From Streptomyces kurssanovii (GTDB taxonomy: Bacteria; Actinomycetota; Actinomycetes; Streptomycetales; Streptomycetaceae): 64,000 nt of DNA. Below are positions 16,908 through 25,107 of the stretch, piece by piece; positions within the stretch are counted from its first letter, which is position 1, and each line of letters starts with the position of its first letter. The stretch covers positions 310,001 to 374,000 of the forward strand of contig NZ_BMTN01000001.1 in NCBI RefSeq assembly GCF_014649695.1, read 5' to 3'. Under the pieces are notes generated by a model. That model made no database searches. It was not told where the DNA came from and saw only the letters and a program-made list of their open reading frames with translations. Made by a program: the position numbers and the translations under genes.

Positions 16908-17089
16908 TGCGGAAGGCCGCCGACGGTAGGGGCGGAAAGGCGTTTCGCGGTCCGGGTCGGCGCGGCGGCCGTCACCGGCAGGGGCGCGCAGGAGTCGTTC
17001 CCCGGCGCGGGGGACTCACTGCCGGTGGTGGAGGAGGCTGGGCGGTCGACCAAGGGGTCCGTGCAGTCGGTGAAGGAGGCCGGGGCACG

Positions 17090-17482
17090 GTGAAGAGGAC
17101 CGGGATTCTCAACCGTCATCTGGCGGGCGCACTGGCCGAGTTGGGCCATGGCGACACCGTCCTGGTCTGCGACGTCGGCATGCCGGTCCCGTCGTCGGGC
17201 CCGCGCGTGGTCGACCTGGCCTTCCGGGCCGGCATACCGTCCTTCGCCGATGTGCTCGACGGTCTGCTCGACGAGCTGGTGATCGAGTCCGCGACCGCCG
17301 CCCACGAGGTCCACGACGCCAATCCGCCCGCCGCCCGCCTGCTCGCGGACCGGCTCCCGGCACTGGACTTCGTCGCGCACGACGAGCTCAAGTCCCGCAG
17401 CCGGGAAGCCCGCCTGGTGGTACGGACGGGGGAGGCGCGGCCGTACGCGAACGTGCTGCTGCGCTGCGGCGTCCTCTTCTGA
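17090..17482 (+). CDS. rbsD: D-ribose pyranase
   Basis: 130 residues from GTG 17090, 8 nt after GAAGGAGG. ILNRHLAGALAELGHGDTVL carries the His of the active site (near residue 10 here), followed by CDVGMPVP and ending EARPYANVLLRCGVLF, all typical of RbsD. It interconverts pyranose and furanose forms of ribose before phosphorylation by ribokinase. RbsD genes usually sit with rbsACBK; here it is an orphan. The nearest kinase is the truncated PfkB gene on the other strand 1.6 kb away, so the ribose pathway may be incomplete locally. Confidence 0.92.
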   Translation: MKRTGILNRHLAGALAELGHGDTVLVCDVGMPVPSSGPRVVDLAFRAGIPSFADVLDGLLDELVIESATAAHEVHDANPPAARLLADRLPALDFVAHDELKSRSREARLVVRTGEARPYANVLLRCGVLF

Positions 17483-17755
17483 AGCGGAAATGCCGGTGCG
17501 GGCGTCCCCGTCCGTTCGTCTGTGAGGAAACGGTGGTCGTCTCTTCACCGTGTGCTCCAACGACTGGACGGCGATGAATCCCGCGCGGTGGTCGCGGCCG
17601 GCCAGTGCCGTCGCCTTCGGCGCATGCGGGCCACGCTCCCGGCCAGGCGGTGATCTTCGTGGAATTCGGCCCGCCGGTCCGTACCGGAATTGCCGCTGCC
17701 CGGTGATTGGCGACGGAACGCAAAGGCACGCCGGGGCGCTAAAAGGGTATGCGGA

Positions 17756-17786
17756 CGGGCCCCGGGACGGGATATTCCGGGGCCCG
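17756..17786 (-). terminator. Strong hairpin downstream of the GG-leader peptide gene
   Basis: Perfect 10-bp stem CGGGCCCCGG / CCGGGGCCCG with an 11-nt loop, 60 bp beyond the peptide stop codon. On the minus strand a short T run (from AAAAGGG at 17741-17747) follows. It lies in the 364-bp gap 17483-17846, in which I see no gene. Confidence 0.7.
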
Positions 17787-17846
17787 TTCGAGCAATGCTC
17801 GTGCCGACAGGACCGAAAGCGGTCCATCTCGGTTTTCTATGGAGCG

Positions 17847-18062
17847 TCAGATGCCGGTGGTCTGCACCGAGACGAGACCGGTGGCCGCGGCGACGGGAAC
17901 GACGGACGCGACGGACTGGACGGCGCCGACGACGTCACCGACGTTCACAGCGGCGCCGTAGCCGTTGACACCGGCGTGGGCGCTCGCGATACCGCCGGCA
18001 ATGCCGTCCAGCTCGCTGTCGGAAATTTCGGCGGTCTCAACCGGGGTGAAGCCGTTACGCAC
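17847..18062 (-). CDS. Orphan GG-leader (bacteriocin-like) precursor peptide
   Basis: 71 residues from the GTG at 18062, preceded by AAGGGAGAG. An acidic leader, FTPVETAEISDSELDGIAGG, ends in a double glycine, the cut site of C39-type exporter proteases. The core is about 47 residues, rich in Gly, Ala and Val (SAHAGVNGYGAAVNVGDVVG..., ending SVQTTGI). There is no Cys, so it cannot form lanthionine or disulfide bridges. I see no modification enzyme or peptidase-exporter gene nearby. It may be a secreted unmodified peptide, or served by machinery elsewhere. Frame, ribosome site, leader grammar and downstream terminator support a real gene; function is not known. Confidence 0.7.
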   Translation of the reverse strand: MRNGFTPVETAEISDSELDGIAGGIASAHAGVNGYGAAVNVGDVVGAVQSVASVVPVAAATGLVSVQTTGI

Positions 18063-18648
18063 TATCTCTCCCTTTCCATACGGGGGGATTCCTGAAATGA
18101 CGCCGACCGTACGCGCGCCAAGGGAAAGCAGGCCGACGTGAGCGGTCGCCTTGTGCCCGGAATGGGCATCCACGATCAGGACTCCCGTTCCCGAGGATGA
18201 GATCACGCCAACAGGCCAACCGGCAACTGAGGTTCCGTTTCTGACGGGTGAATACTTCTTCACGACAACGCCAAATAGCGTGCACTTTTCCGCGGGCCGC
18301 GGAGGACGAACAGCGACAAACCTGGAGGGTGAGGCGGCAGTATCGGGAGAACCTGCTGTCCGCCACCGTGCGGCGAGTTGCCGATCTCCTTCCGGATGTC
18401 ACGCGGCCCGTTCGTGACGAGGTTCCAGTTGCCGGTGGCCCACCGCCTCCACGCGTAGCCACGACTCGCAGCCGGGAGCTCCGTCCCCCACTGTTCCGCG
18501 CTGATGTCCCGCTACGAGGCCACTGCCGAGTGGACGGCCGACCACCGACAGCGGCGGCCGCAGCCCGGGTTGTGCCGGCGGGAGGGTCTGACTTCGGGGT
18601 GCGGGGGCAGACGAGCCGTAAGCGAACACGATGTGAGGGAGTTGTCCG
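18063..18648. other. 586-bp gap without a convincing gene
   Basis: Upstream DNA of the GG-leader peptide (minus) and of the small membrane protein (plus). The part around 18200-18300 is clearly less GC-rich than its surroundings, as expected of promoter DNA. Open frames here are GC-driven and I support none. Confidence 0.5.
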
Positions 18649-18828
18649 ATGCTGGGTTTGGCCGCCGCGGTGATGTTCTTCATCGCGTTCCTCATCAACG
18701 CCGCCGAGATCGACACGAACGAAGTCTTCGCGTCGACGAACGTGATGCTCCTGGGCCTGACGCTGCTCGCACTCCATGTCGCAGGCGTCGGCACGTCCTG
18801 GAGGTCCGGCCGGGCCCGTCGGCGCTGA
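18649..18828 (+). CDS. Small membrane protein, 59 residues
   Basis: ATG 18649 is preceded by GTGAGGGAG at a good distance. The product starts MLGLAAAVMFFIAFLINAAE, has a second hydrophobic stretch VMLLGLTLLALHVAGVG and ends in a basic tail SWRSGRARRR. Two membrane segments with the basic end inside are expected. GC3 is high and the frame ends cleanly at TGA. It is 81 bp before a second tiny membrane ORF. Family unknown to me; many streptomycetes encode similar two-helix proteins. Confidence 0.65.
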   Translation: MLGLAAAVMFFIAFLINAAEIDTNEVFASTNVMLLGLTLLALHVAGVGTSWRSGRARRR

Positions 18829-18909
18829 GAGCCTTACGGCCCTCGCCGATGCCTCGTGCCGTTACTCGCACGGCCCGTTCGGCTCGCTCGGTGACGTGAA
18901 CCGGAGGAC

Positions 18910-19032
18910 ATGATGACCCTGATGACAACAGCGGCCGTGGATGCCGCGGCTGCTTCCGGATGGCTGCACGTGACGGTGATCGTGGTGGCGCTGTCCGTCC
19001 TCGTGCACAGCCTGGTCCGGCACGACCGCTGA
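18910..19032 (+). CDS. Tiny membrane peptide, about 40 residues
   Basis: Two adjacent ATGs (18910, 18913) follow GGAGG at 18903-18907; the second has the better spacing. The peptide MTLMTTAAVDAAAASGW is followed by one membrane segment, LHVTVIVVALSVLVHSLV, and RHDR. It lies 81 bp after the 59-residue membrane protein and could be its co-transcribed partner. Function unknown. Confidence 0.5.
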   Translation: MMTLMTTAAVDAAAASGWLHVTVIVVALSVLVHSLVRHDR

Positions 19033-19182
19033 CGCCTGCCTCGGGCAGAGTCGCGACCCTGGTGGCACCGACCACCCGACACGAACCGTTCCAGGTGACC
19101 GGTGACCGGTGACCCCGGCGGTCCGGACGCCCGGTGCGCCCGAGCCCGAGAGGGCCGGGCAGGCCCCGGACCGCCGGAAACG

Positions 19183-20130
19183 TCAGCCCTCCCGGACCGA
19201 GAGGACGATCTTGCCCCGGGTGCGGCCGGCCTCGCCGAGCCGGTGGGCGTCCGCGGCCCGCTCCAGCGGCAGCACCGTCTCCACCACGGGCCGCAGCCGC
19301 CCCGCCTCGACCAGTCCGGCCAGTGCCCGCATGCCCGTGGAGTCGGGTTCCACCAGCGTGAAGCCGGTGCGCACACCCCGGCCCGCGCCGGCGGGTACCT
19401 CGTCCGGCGACGGCAGAGTGACGAGCGTGCCGCCGTCCCGCAGCACGGCGAGCGACCGCGGCCCGTAGTCCCCTCCGATCGAGTCCAGCACCACGTCGAC
19501 GGTCCTGCCCAGCACCGTCGCGAAATCCTGGCGGGTGTAGTCGATCAGCTCGTCGGCGCCGAGTTCCTTGAGCAGCGCGTGCTTGTCCTCACGGGCGGTG
19601 CCGATGACCTGCGCGCCACGTGCGGCGGCGATCTGCACGGCGAGGTGGCCCACGCCGCCCGCCGCCGCGTGGATCAGGACCCGCTGCCCGTCGGTGAGGC
19701 CCGCCGTCTCCACCAGCGCCTGCCATGCGGTCAGCCCTGCCAGCGGCAGGGCGGCCGCCTCGATGTGGGTGAGTCCCGCTGGCTTGGGGGCGAAGTGCCG
19801 CGCCGGACCGGTGACGTACTCGGCGTAACCGCCGGCCTGCCGCGGGAACTCGGGCATGCCGAAGACCTCGTCGCCCGGCCGGTACAGCGTGACGCCGGGC
19901 CCCACCTGTTCGACGACACCCGACACGTCGTACCCCAGCACCGGCGGCTCGCCGTGCATCCCGAAGCCGCCCGTCGCCCGGGTCTTCCAGTCGACCGGGT
20001 TCACCCCGGCGGCATGCACCCTGACCAGGATCTCGGTCGGGCCCGGCACGGGCCGGGGCAGTTCGGCGGGGGTCAGGGTCTCGGGGCCTCCCCAGGAGGG
20101 GACCGTGATCGCGCGCATGGTGCCGTTCAT
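19183..20130 (-). CDS. NADP-dependent quinone oxidoreductase-like (MDR family)
   Basis: 315 residues from ATG 20130, behind GGAAGGACA. A GroES-like N-terminal half (RVHAAGVNPVDWKTR, then LGYDVSGVVEQVG) precedes a Rossmann domain with HAAAGGVGHLAVQIAAARGA. It lacks the catalytic Cys and structural zinc cysteines of alcohol dehydrogenases, so it belongs to the zinc-free quinone reductase-like branch that reduces quinones or enones with NADPH. It is divergent from the GlxA-type regulator gene with 96 bp between them, which suggests control by that regulator. Confidence 0.9.
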   Translation of the reverse strand: MNGTMRAITVPSWGGPETLTPAELPRPVPGPTEILVRVHAAGVNPVDWKTRATGGFGMHGEPPVLGYDVSGVVEQVGPGVTLYRPGDEVFGMPEFPRQAGGYAEYVTGPARHFAPKPAGLTHIEAAALPLAGLTAWQALVETAGLTDGQRVLIHAAAGGVGHLAVQIAAARGAQVIGTAREDKHALLKELGADELIDYTRQDFATVLGRTVDVVLDSIGGDYGPRSLAVLRDGGTLVTLPSPDEVPAGAGRGVRTGFTLVEPDSTGMRALAGLVEAGRLRPVVETVLPLERAADAHRLGEAGRTRGKIVLSVREG

Positions 20131-20226
20131 GGAATGTCCTTCCGTGTCCGATGTACCCGACCACCTTCTGCGCTCGGCCAGTCCCGCAGAACTGGCCTGA
20201 TGGCCATGATGTGACAGAATCTGGCC

Positions 20227-21360
20227 ATGACCCTCGAAAGGCAGCGCGCCCGGATCACGGAATGGACGCCCGAGGAGGGCTGCGTCGTGCCACCCGGACC
20301 CGACCCGCACCGGGTCGTCGTGCTCGCCCTCGAGGGCGTGATGACCTTCGAACTGGGCATCCCCGCCCGTATCTTCGGCACCGCCCGCGGCGAGGACGGC
20401 ACGGCGCTGTACGCGGTGGACGTCTGCACCCCCGACGGCCGTTCCGTGCGCACGGAAGCCGGCTTCTCCATCGACGTCCAGCACGGTGCCGAGGCACTGG
20501 AACGCGCGGACACCGTGGTCGTCGCCGCCACGCACCGCCTGGGCGTCATCGGAGAGCGGGGCGTGCTGCCCGAGCCGGTGGCGGCCGCCCTGGCCAGGAT
20601 CCGGCCCGGTACCCGGATCGTGTCCATCTGCACCGGCGCCTTCGTGCTCGCCGCAGCAGGGCTCCTCGACGGCCGCCCGGCCACCACCCACTGGGCGGAG
20701 GCGGAGCACTTCCGGCGGCTGTTCCCGCGTGTCCGGTTCGACGAGGACGTGCTCTTCGTCGACGACGGCGATCTGCTGACCTCGGCCGGCGCGGCGGCCG
20801 GCGTCGACGTCTGTCTTCACCTGGTCCGCCGTGACCACGGCAGCGCGCTCGCCAATCAGGTGGCCCGGCGCTGCATCGTCCCCCCGTGGCGGGACGGCGG
20901 ACAGGCCCAGTACATCGAGCGTCCGGTGCCCGCCCCCACCGCCGCCACCACCGCGCCCACCCGCGCCTGGGCGCTCGAACGGCTGCACCGCCCGCTGACC
21001 CTGGGGGAGCTGGCGGGACACGCCGGCATGAGCGTGCGGACCTTCACCCGGCGGTTCCGTGACGAGGCCAGCCTCACTCCCGGTCAGTGGCTCACGACCC
21101 AACGGGTCGAGTACGCGAAGCAGTTGCTGGAAACCAGCGACCTGTCCATCGACCTCGTGGCGGACCGGGCCGGATTCGGGAGCGCCAACTCCCTTCGCCA
21201 GCACATGCGGGAACTCGTCGGCGTCCCGCCCGCCGCCTACCGCCGCACGTTCCACGCCTCGGCAGGCGTCCGGACATCCCGGCGCGGCGTCGTCGGGCCG
21301 GGAGCGTCCGGGGCCGCCCGTGACCGACACGGCCCCGAGGCCCGAGTGGCCACAGCATGA
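20227..21360 (+). CDS. GlxA-type transcriptional regulator (DJ-1/PfpI plus AraC domains)
   Basis: 377 residues from ATG 20227. The N-terminal DJ-1/PfpI-like domain has a Cys at the nucleophile-elbow position (SICTGAFVLAAAG). The C-terminal AraC HTH spans about 245-345, with RTFTRRFRDEASLTPGQWL and DRAGFGSANSLRQHMRE. Such proteins bind DNA as dimers and sense small metabolites or redox state. The divergent neighbour at 19183-20130 is the most likely target. The C-terminal 30 residues are low complexity. Confidence 0.92.
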   Translation: MTLERQRARITEWTPEEGCVVPPGPDPHRVVVLALEGVMTFELGIPARIFGTARGEDGTALYAVDVCTPDGRSVRTEAGFSIDVQHGAEALERADTVVVAATHRLGVIGERGVLPEPVAAALARIRPGTRIVSICTGAFVLAAAGLLDGRPATTHWAEAEHFRRLFPRVRFDEDVLFVDDGDLLTSAGAAAGVDVCLHLVRRDHGSALANQVARRCIVPPWRDGGQAQYIERPVPAPTAATTAPTRAWALERLHRPLTLGELAGHAGMSVRTFTRRFRDEASLTPGQWLTTQRVEYAKQLLETSDLSIDLVADRAGFGSANSLRQHMRELVGVPPAAYRRTFHASAGVRTSRRGVVGPGASGAARDRHGPEARVATA

Positions 21361-21554
21361 CCAGTACGCCCCGGACGTCGTCCGCCACTGCGCAGCGTCG
21401 CCTTCGCGGTCGGCGCGCCCGGTGCGCACCGCGCCCCGGATGAGGGCCGGGACGGAGGCCGGCCGAGTGCGAGACGGGCGCCGGATCGGAACAGGTGGCG
21501 TATCGGTCAGGAATCGAGAAGCGCGGACCCTGAGCCGTCCCTAGCATGATCGTC

Positions 21555-21965
21555 ATGGACATCACCATTCACACGAGCTTCCTCCCGCACGACGACCCGG
21601 ACGCGTCCCTGGCCTTCTACCGCGACGCCCTCGGCTTCGAGGTCCGCAGCGACGTCGGACAGGGCAAGATGCGCTGGATCACCGTCGGCCCCGTCGGCCG
21701 GCCCGGTACGTCCATCCTCCTGGCGCCGCCGGCCGCCGACCCCGGGGTCACCGAGGACGAGCGCCGCACCATCACCGAGATGATGGCCAAGGGCACCTAC
21801 GGCTGGATCCTGCTGGCCACCCCGGACCTCGACGGCACCTTCGAGAAGGTGCAGGCCCGCGACGCCGAGGTCGTCCAGGAGCCGACCGAGCAGCCGTACG
21901 GCATCCGTGACTGCGCCTTCCGCGACCCCGCGGGCAACCTGATCCGCATCCAGGAGCTTCGCTGA
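21555..21965 (+). CDS. VOC (glyoxalase/bleomycin-resistance fold) protein
   Basis: 136 residues from ATG 21555 (MDITIHTSFLPH); an ATG 9 nt upstream is also possible. Single VOC module pair with DPDASLAFYRDALGFEV and RDCAFRDPAGNLIRIQEL. Metal-dependent small-molecule lyase, dioxygenase or binding protein; the substrate is unclear. First gene of a VOC - AraC - VOC set on one strand. Confidence 0.88.
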   Translation: MDITIHTSFLPHDDPDASLAFYRDALGFEVRSDVGQGKMRWITVGPVGRPGTSILLAPPAADPGVTEDERRTITEMMAKGTYGWILLATPDLDGTFEKVQARDAEVVQEPTEQPYGIRDCAFRDPAGNLIRIQELR

Positions 21966-22092
21966 CCGGTCCGTCCGTCGGGTCCGTCCGTCGCGGTCGG
22001 CCGGTCGGCACTGTCCGTCGGTCGGTGTCCGTCGCGGTCCGTCGGTCGGCACTGTCCGTCGCGTTCCGCGCGTCGCGGTCCGCCCGTCCAGA
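21966..22092. repeat. GTCCGTC-type short tandem repeats
   Basis: About 125 bp composed of imperfect repeats of GTCCGTCG and GGTCGGCACTGTCCGTCG, between the VOC gene and the AraC gene. Probably replication slippage in an intergenic spacer. A ribosome site AAAAGGGG for the AraC gene follows. Confidence 0.75.
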
Positions 22093-22106
22093 AAAGGGGT
22101 TCTCTC

Positions 22107-22571
22107 ATGTGTCGTCCCGCATGGGCGCGCGCACTCACCGCGGCGCAGCGCCTCAGCGACCTCGCGCGACTGCGTCGCGTCCGTGACCGGATCGACCGGG
22201 AGTACGCGCAGCCGCTGAACGTCGAGGCGCTGGCCCGCGGCGCGAACATGCCCGCCGGGTACCTCAGCCGCCAGTTCCGGCTGGCGTACGGCAAGTCGCC
22301 GTACGCCTACCTGATGACCCGCCGCATCGAGCGCGCCACGGTGCTGCTGCACCGTGGCGACCTCAGCGTCACCGAGGTCTGTTCCGCGGTCGGCTGCTCG
22401 TCGCCGGGGAGCTTCAGCACCCGCTTCACCGAGCTGGTCGGCATGCCGCCCGGCGCCTACCGGCGCCGCGCGACGGGCGCCGCAGGGGCCGTGCCTCCGC
22501 GCGTGGTGAAGCAGGCGACAAGACCGGTCAGGAATGAAGAAGCACCGGTCGCAGAGCCGGAACTAGCGTGA
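22107..22571 (+). CDS. AraC-family HTH regulator, DNA-binding domain only
   Basis: 154 residues from ATG 22107 (AAAAGGGG upstream). It is a bare AraC domain: RIDREYAQPLNVEALARGAN, GYLSRQFRLAYGKSPYAYLM and the second HTH TEVCSAVGCSSPGSFSTRF. There is no ligand-binding domain. Its stop is followed 6 bp later by the start of a VOC gene, so it probably regulates this VOC cluster and is cotranscribed with it. Confidence 0.88.
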   Translation: MCRPAWARALTAAQRLSDLARLRRVRDRIDREYAQPLNVEALARGANMPAGYLSRQFRLAYGKSPYAYLMTRRIERATVLLHRGDLSVTEVCSAVGCSSPGSFSTRFTELVGMPPGAYRRRATGAAGAVPPRVVKQATRPVRNEEAPVAEPELA

Positions 22572-22576
22572 GGACC

Positions 22577-23209
22577 ATGGAAAACATCGAGTGCGTCACC
22601 CTCGAGGTGGCCGACCCCACGGCCGCCGAAAAGTTCTACACGACCGCCTTCGGTCTGGGCACGCAACTGCGCCTGCGGGCCTCGGAGGCACCGACATCCG
22701 GCTTCCGCGGATTCACGCTGTCGCTCGTGGTGTCCCAGCCGGCCGACGTCAACGCCCTCGTCGACGCCGCCCTGGACGCCGGCGCCGCGACGCTGAAGCC
22801 CGCCGGCAAGTCGCTCTGGGGCTACGGGGGCGTCGTACAGGCACCGGACGGGACGATCTGGCAGATCGCGTCCTCGTCGAAGAAGGACACCGGCCCCGCC
22901 ACCCGGAAGATCGACGAGCTCGTGCTCCTGCTGGGCGTCGAGGACGTGAAGGTCAGTAAGCAGTTCTACGCCGACCGCGGCCTCCCCGTGGCCAAGAGCT
23001 TCGGCAGCAAGTACGTCGAGTTCGCCGCCGGGACGGGTCCCGTCAAGCTGGCGCTGTACAAGCGACGTGGCCTGGCCAAGGTGGCCGGCGTCTCGCCCGA
23101 CGGCACGGGATCGCACCGGCTCATGATCGGCGGCGACGGCGGATCCTTCACCGACCCCGACGGCTTCGCATGGGAGGCCGCAGCGCCTGCTCCCACACCC
23201 GGAGCGTGA
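22577..23209 (+). CDS. VOC family protein with two modules
   Basis: 210 residues from ATG 22577 (MENIECVTLEVADPTAAEKF). The N-terminal module is about residues 1-115 and a second one follows (KIDELVLLLGVEDVKVSKQF, then SFTDPDGFAWEAA). A duplicated VOC fold forms one glyoxalase-like site. It lies directly after the AraC gene, and its end is convergent with the APH-like gene across a hairpin. Confidence 0.87.
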   Translation: MENIECVTLEVADPTAAEKFYTTAFGLGTQLRLRASEAPTSGFRGFTLSLVVSQPADVNALVDAALDAGAATLKPAGKSLWGYGGVVQAPDGTIWQIASSSKKDTGPATRKIDELVLLLGVEDVKVSKQFYADRGLPVAKSFGSKYVEFAAGTGPVKLALYKRRGLAKVAGVSPDGTGSHRLMIGGDGGSFTDPDGFAWEAAAPAPTPGA

Positions 23210-23219
23210 CCACGTGCAG

Positions 23220-23245
23220 AGCCCCCTCCTCACAGGGGAGGGGCT
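23220..23245. terminator. Shared hairpin between convergent genes
   Basis: Imperfect inverted repeat AGCCCCCTCC / GGGAGGGGCT with a short loop, at the junction of the VOC gene (plus) and the APH-like gene (minus). It covers the APH stop codon. A bidirectional terminator is likely. Confidence 0.5.
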
Positions 23246-24015
23246 GGGTACTGACCGACCCGACCGGCCGGAGGAAGCATGACGGGCGCGCCGGCCTCAA
23301 GGCAGGACGGTGAGCCGGCCGCGGATCGGGCGAAGGCGACGGCCTCGTCGAGGCGCGAGATCTCGCCGGCGCTCATACCCGGATCGTCGGCGCGGCGTGC
23401 CCTCGCCTGGGGAAGCCGGCCGACGACGTCGACCTCGCTGCCCGCGACGGCGAGCATGGCCGCCAGAACCTGGCGTATGCCGACCGCGACCTCGAGCGGG
23501 GACTCGAGTGCCACCTGCGACAGGACGAGCGCCGACATCGCCCAGTCGAGAGCAGGTGGCCCGAGCCGGGCGTTCGTCCAGTCGATGACCACCGGGCCGT
23601 CCGCCGTGAGCAGCACGTTCTCCGGGTGCAGGTCCAGGTGGAGGATCCGGTCCGAAGGGCCGCCGACCTCCTTGGCCGCCACGCCCGTCGGGGCCGGGAG
23701 GGAGTGCAACCGCCGCAGCAGTCGCCCCAGGGCGGCCCCGCCCTCCTCGGCCGTCGTCGCACCGTCCGCCATGGCCTGCGCCATCGTGGGCCCGTACAGC
23801 CGCCGCATCACCAAGTCGGTCTGCGGGACCGTGCAAGCGGGGTGGCCCGGGTCCACATCCGGCACCGGATACCCGTGGCGGGCCAGATGCTTCATCAGCG
23901 CCGCCTCGGAGGCGGCACCGGTTCCCTGGCGCGAGCGCCGTAGCACCCACTCGACGTCGATCACGTACACGTCTGCGCTGCGGCCCGACCCCAGCAACTC
24001 GCCCGTCGTCTGCAT
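23230..24015 (-). CDS. Aminoglycoside phosphotransferase (APH)-fold kinase
   Basis: 261 residues. The Brenner-type catalytic loop LHLDLHPENVLLT and the metal-binding VIDWTNA are intact. The N-lobe begins GELLGSGRSADVYVID, a glycine-rich loop. The family includes antibiotic kinases and small-molecule kinases; nothing in the context points to resistance. It is monocistronic and convergent with the VOC gene. Confidence 0.85.
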   Translation of the reverse strand: MQTTGELLGSGRSADVYVIDVEWVLRRSRQGTGAASEAALMKHLARHGYPVPDVDPGHPACTVPQTDLVMRRLYGPTMAQAMADGATTAEEGGAALGRLLRRLHSLPAPTGVAAKEVGGPSDRILHLDLHPENVLLTADGPVVIDWTNARLGPPALDWAMSALVLSQVALESPLEVAVGIRQVLAAMLAVAGSEVDVVGRLPQARARRADDPGMSAGEISRLDEAVAFARSAAGSPSCLEAGAPVMLPPAGRVGQYPAPPL

Positions 24016-24128
24016 CGGACGAATCTACTGCCGGTGCCCCGTGCTCCGTGCCCGGTGCCCGCCGCTCTCGTCGGCCCGTTCTTCGGTGCCGAGGGCGGTC
24101 ATACGGCCGGGCCGCCCGGCGTCGGCGT

Positions 24129-24971
24129 TCACCGGGCGGAGCGGGCCGGGGGAGTGGTCGCGTCGACGGGGACGAGCACGGCGGTGATGTTGTCGTGCCC
24201 GCCGGAGTCCAGCGCGTAGCGGACCAACTCCCTTACCTGCGGCAGCAGATCGATGGCGTCGGTCGACGCCCGGGGCAGGCGGGTGAGCGCGTCGCGCAGG
24301 TCGTCGGCGTCGGGCAGGTAGCGCCACAACCCGTCCGTGCAGAGCAGCAGGCGACCGGGCACGGAGGGCCGGTAGCTCCGGACGCGGGCTTGCGTGTCCT
24401 CCGTGTCCGCGCCCAGCCATGCGGCGAGGGCGTCGTGTTCCCCGATGTCGTCGTCGGTGAGTGTCATGCCCGTGCCCTCGTCCGGCAGCCAGTAGGCCCG
24501 GCTGTCGCCGATCGACGCGCTCCAGATCCCCGCCGGGCCGGCCACGCCGGCGACGAACGTGCAGGCCGGTGCCACGTCCGTGTCCGTCGGGGCGGCCAAG
24601 GCGGTGACCGCCTGTGCCGCACGGGCCGCCGCCTCGCCGAGTGCCGTCTCCGGCAGTACGCCCGCCGGCAGCCGCAGCGCCAGCACACGCGTCCCCACCT
24701 CGGCCGCGACCTGCGCGGCGCGCTCCGACCGGGGTGACATGGAGACGCCGTCGCAGACGACGCCGATCGTCCAGTCGCCGCGCCGGGTCAGGGCCATGGC
24801 GTCCGCGTTGACGCCGCGCCGCCTGCCGCGGTCGCTGACGCCCGCCGCGCCGTCCGCGGCCGTGACCTCGACGTGCGACCGGAAGGCCGGCTGCGTGTGG
24901 CCGCATTCCCAGCAGTGGCCGTCCGGGGCGACGATCCCGCCGCACCGGACACAGATCTCGTTCTCGCTCAT
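24129..24971 (-). CDS. PP2C-type Ser/Thr phosphatase with zinc-ribbon N-terminus
   Basis: 280 residues. Four N-terminal cysteines in CVRCGG and CWECGH form a likely zinc ribbon (residues 7-24). The PP2C domain follows, with VNADAMAL, GVVCDGVSMSPRSE (metal-binding Asp), GDSRAYWLPD and SGGHDNITAVLVPVD. It removes phosphate from Ser/Thr, opposing Hanks-type kinases; the partner kinase is not adjacent. The zinc ribbon with PP2C is common in Streptomyces. Confidence 0.92.
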   Translation of the reverse strand: MSENEICVRCGGIVAPDGHCWECGHTQPAFRSHVEVTAADGAAGVSDRGRRRGVNADAMALTRRGDWTIGVVCDGVSMSPRSERAAQVAAEVGTRVLALRLPAGVLPETALGEAAARAAQAVTALAAPTDTDVAPACTFVAGVAGPAGIWSASIGDSRAYWLPDEGTGMTLTDDDIGEHDALAAWLGADTEDTQARVRSYRPSVPGRLLLCTDGLWRYLPDADDLRDALTRLPRASTDAIDLLPQVRELVRYALDSGGHDNITAVLVPVDATTPPARSAR

Positions 24972-25041
24972 CAGGAACGATCCTGACAGACCCGGATCGG
25001 CTCATCACGATCATGATCGTGATGGTCCGGAAGCGGAAAGG

Positions 25042-25080
25042 CCCGCGCGCGCCATCGTTCGGGGCGGTGGCGCGCGCGGG
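25042..25080 (-). terminator. 13-bp-stem hairpin after the collagenase gene
   Basis: Perfect inverted repeat CCCGCGCGCGCCA / TGGCGCGCGCGGG with a 13-nt loop, 27 bp beyond the collagenase stop codon. It separates the collagenase from the PP2C gene on the same strand. Confidence 0.8.
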
Positions 25081-25107
25081 GGTTGTGAGCGGTCCGGTTC
25101 GGTCGGG

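Noticed and set aside
17847-18062. Lanthipeptide precursor
   Set aside because: The leader is of the class II GG type, but the core has no Cys and there is no LanM nearby.
23230-24015. Aminoglycoside resistance gene
   Set aside because: Only the kinase fold is supported; nothing shows antibiotic specificity.
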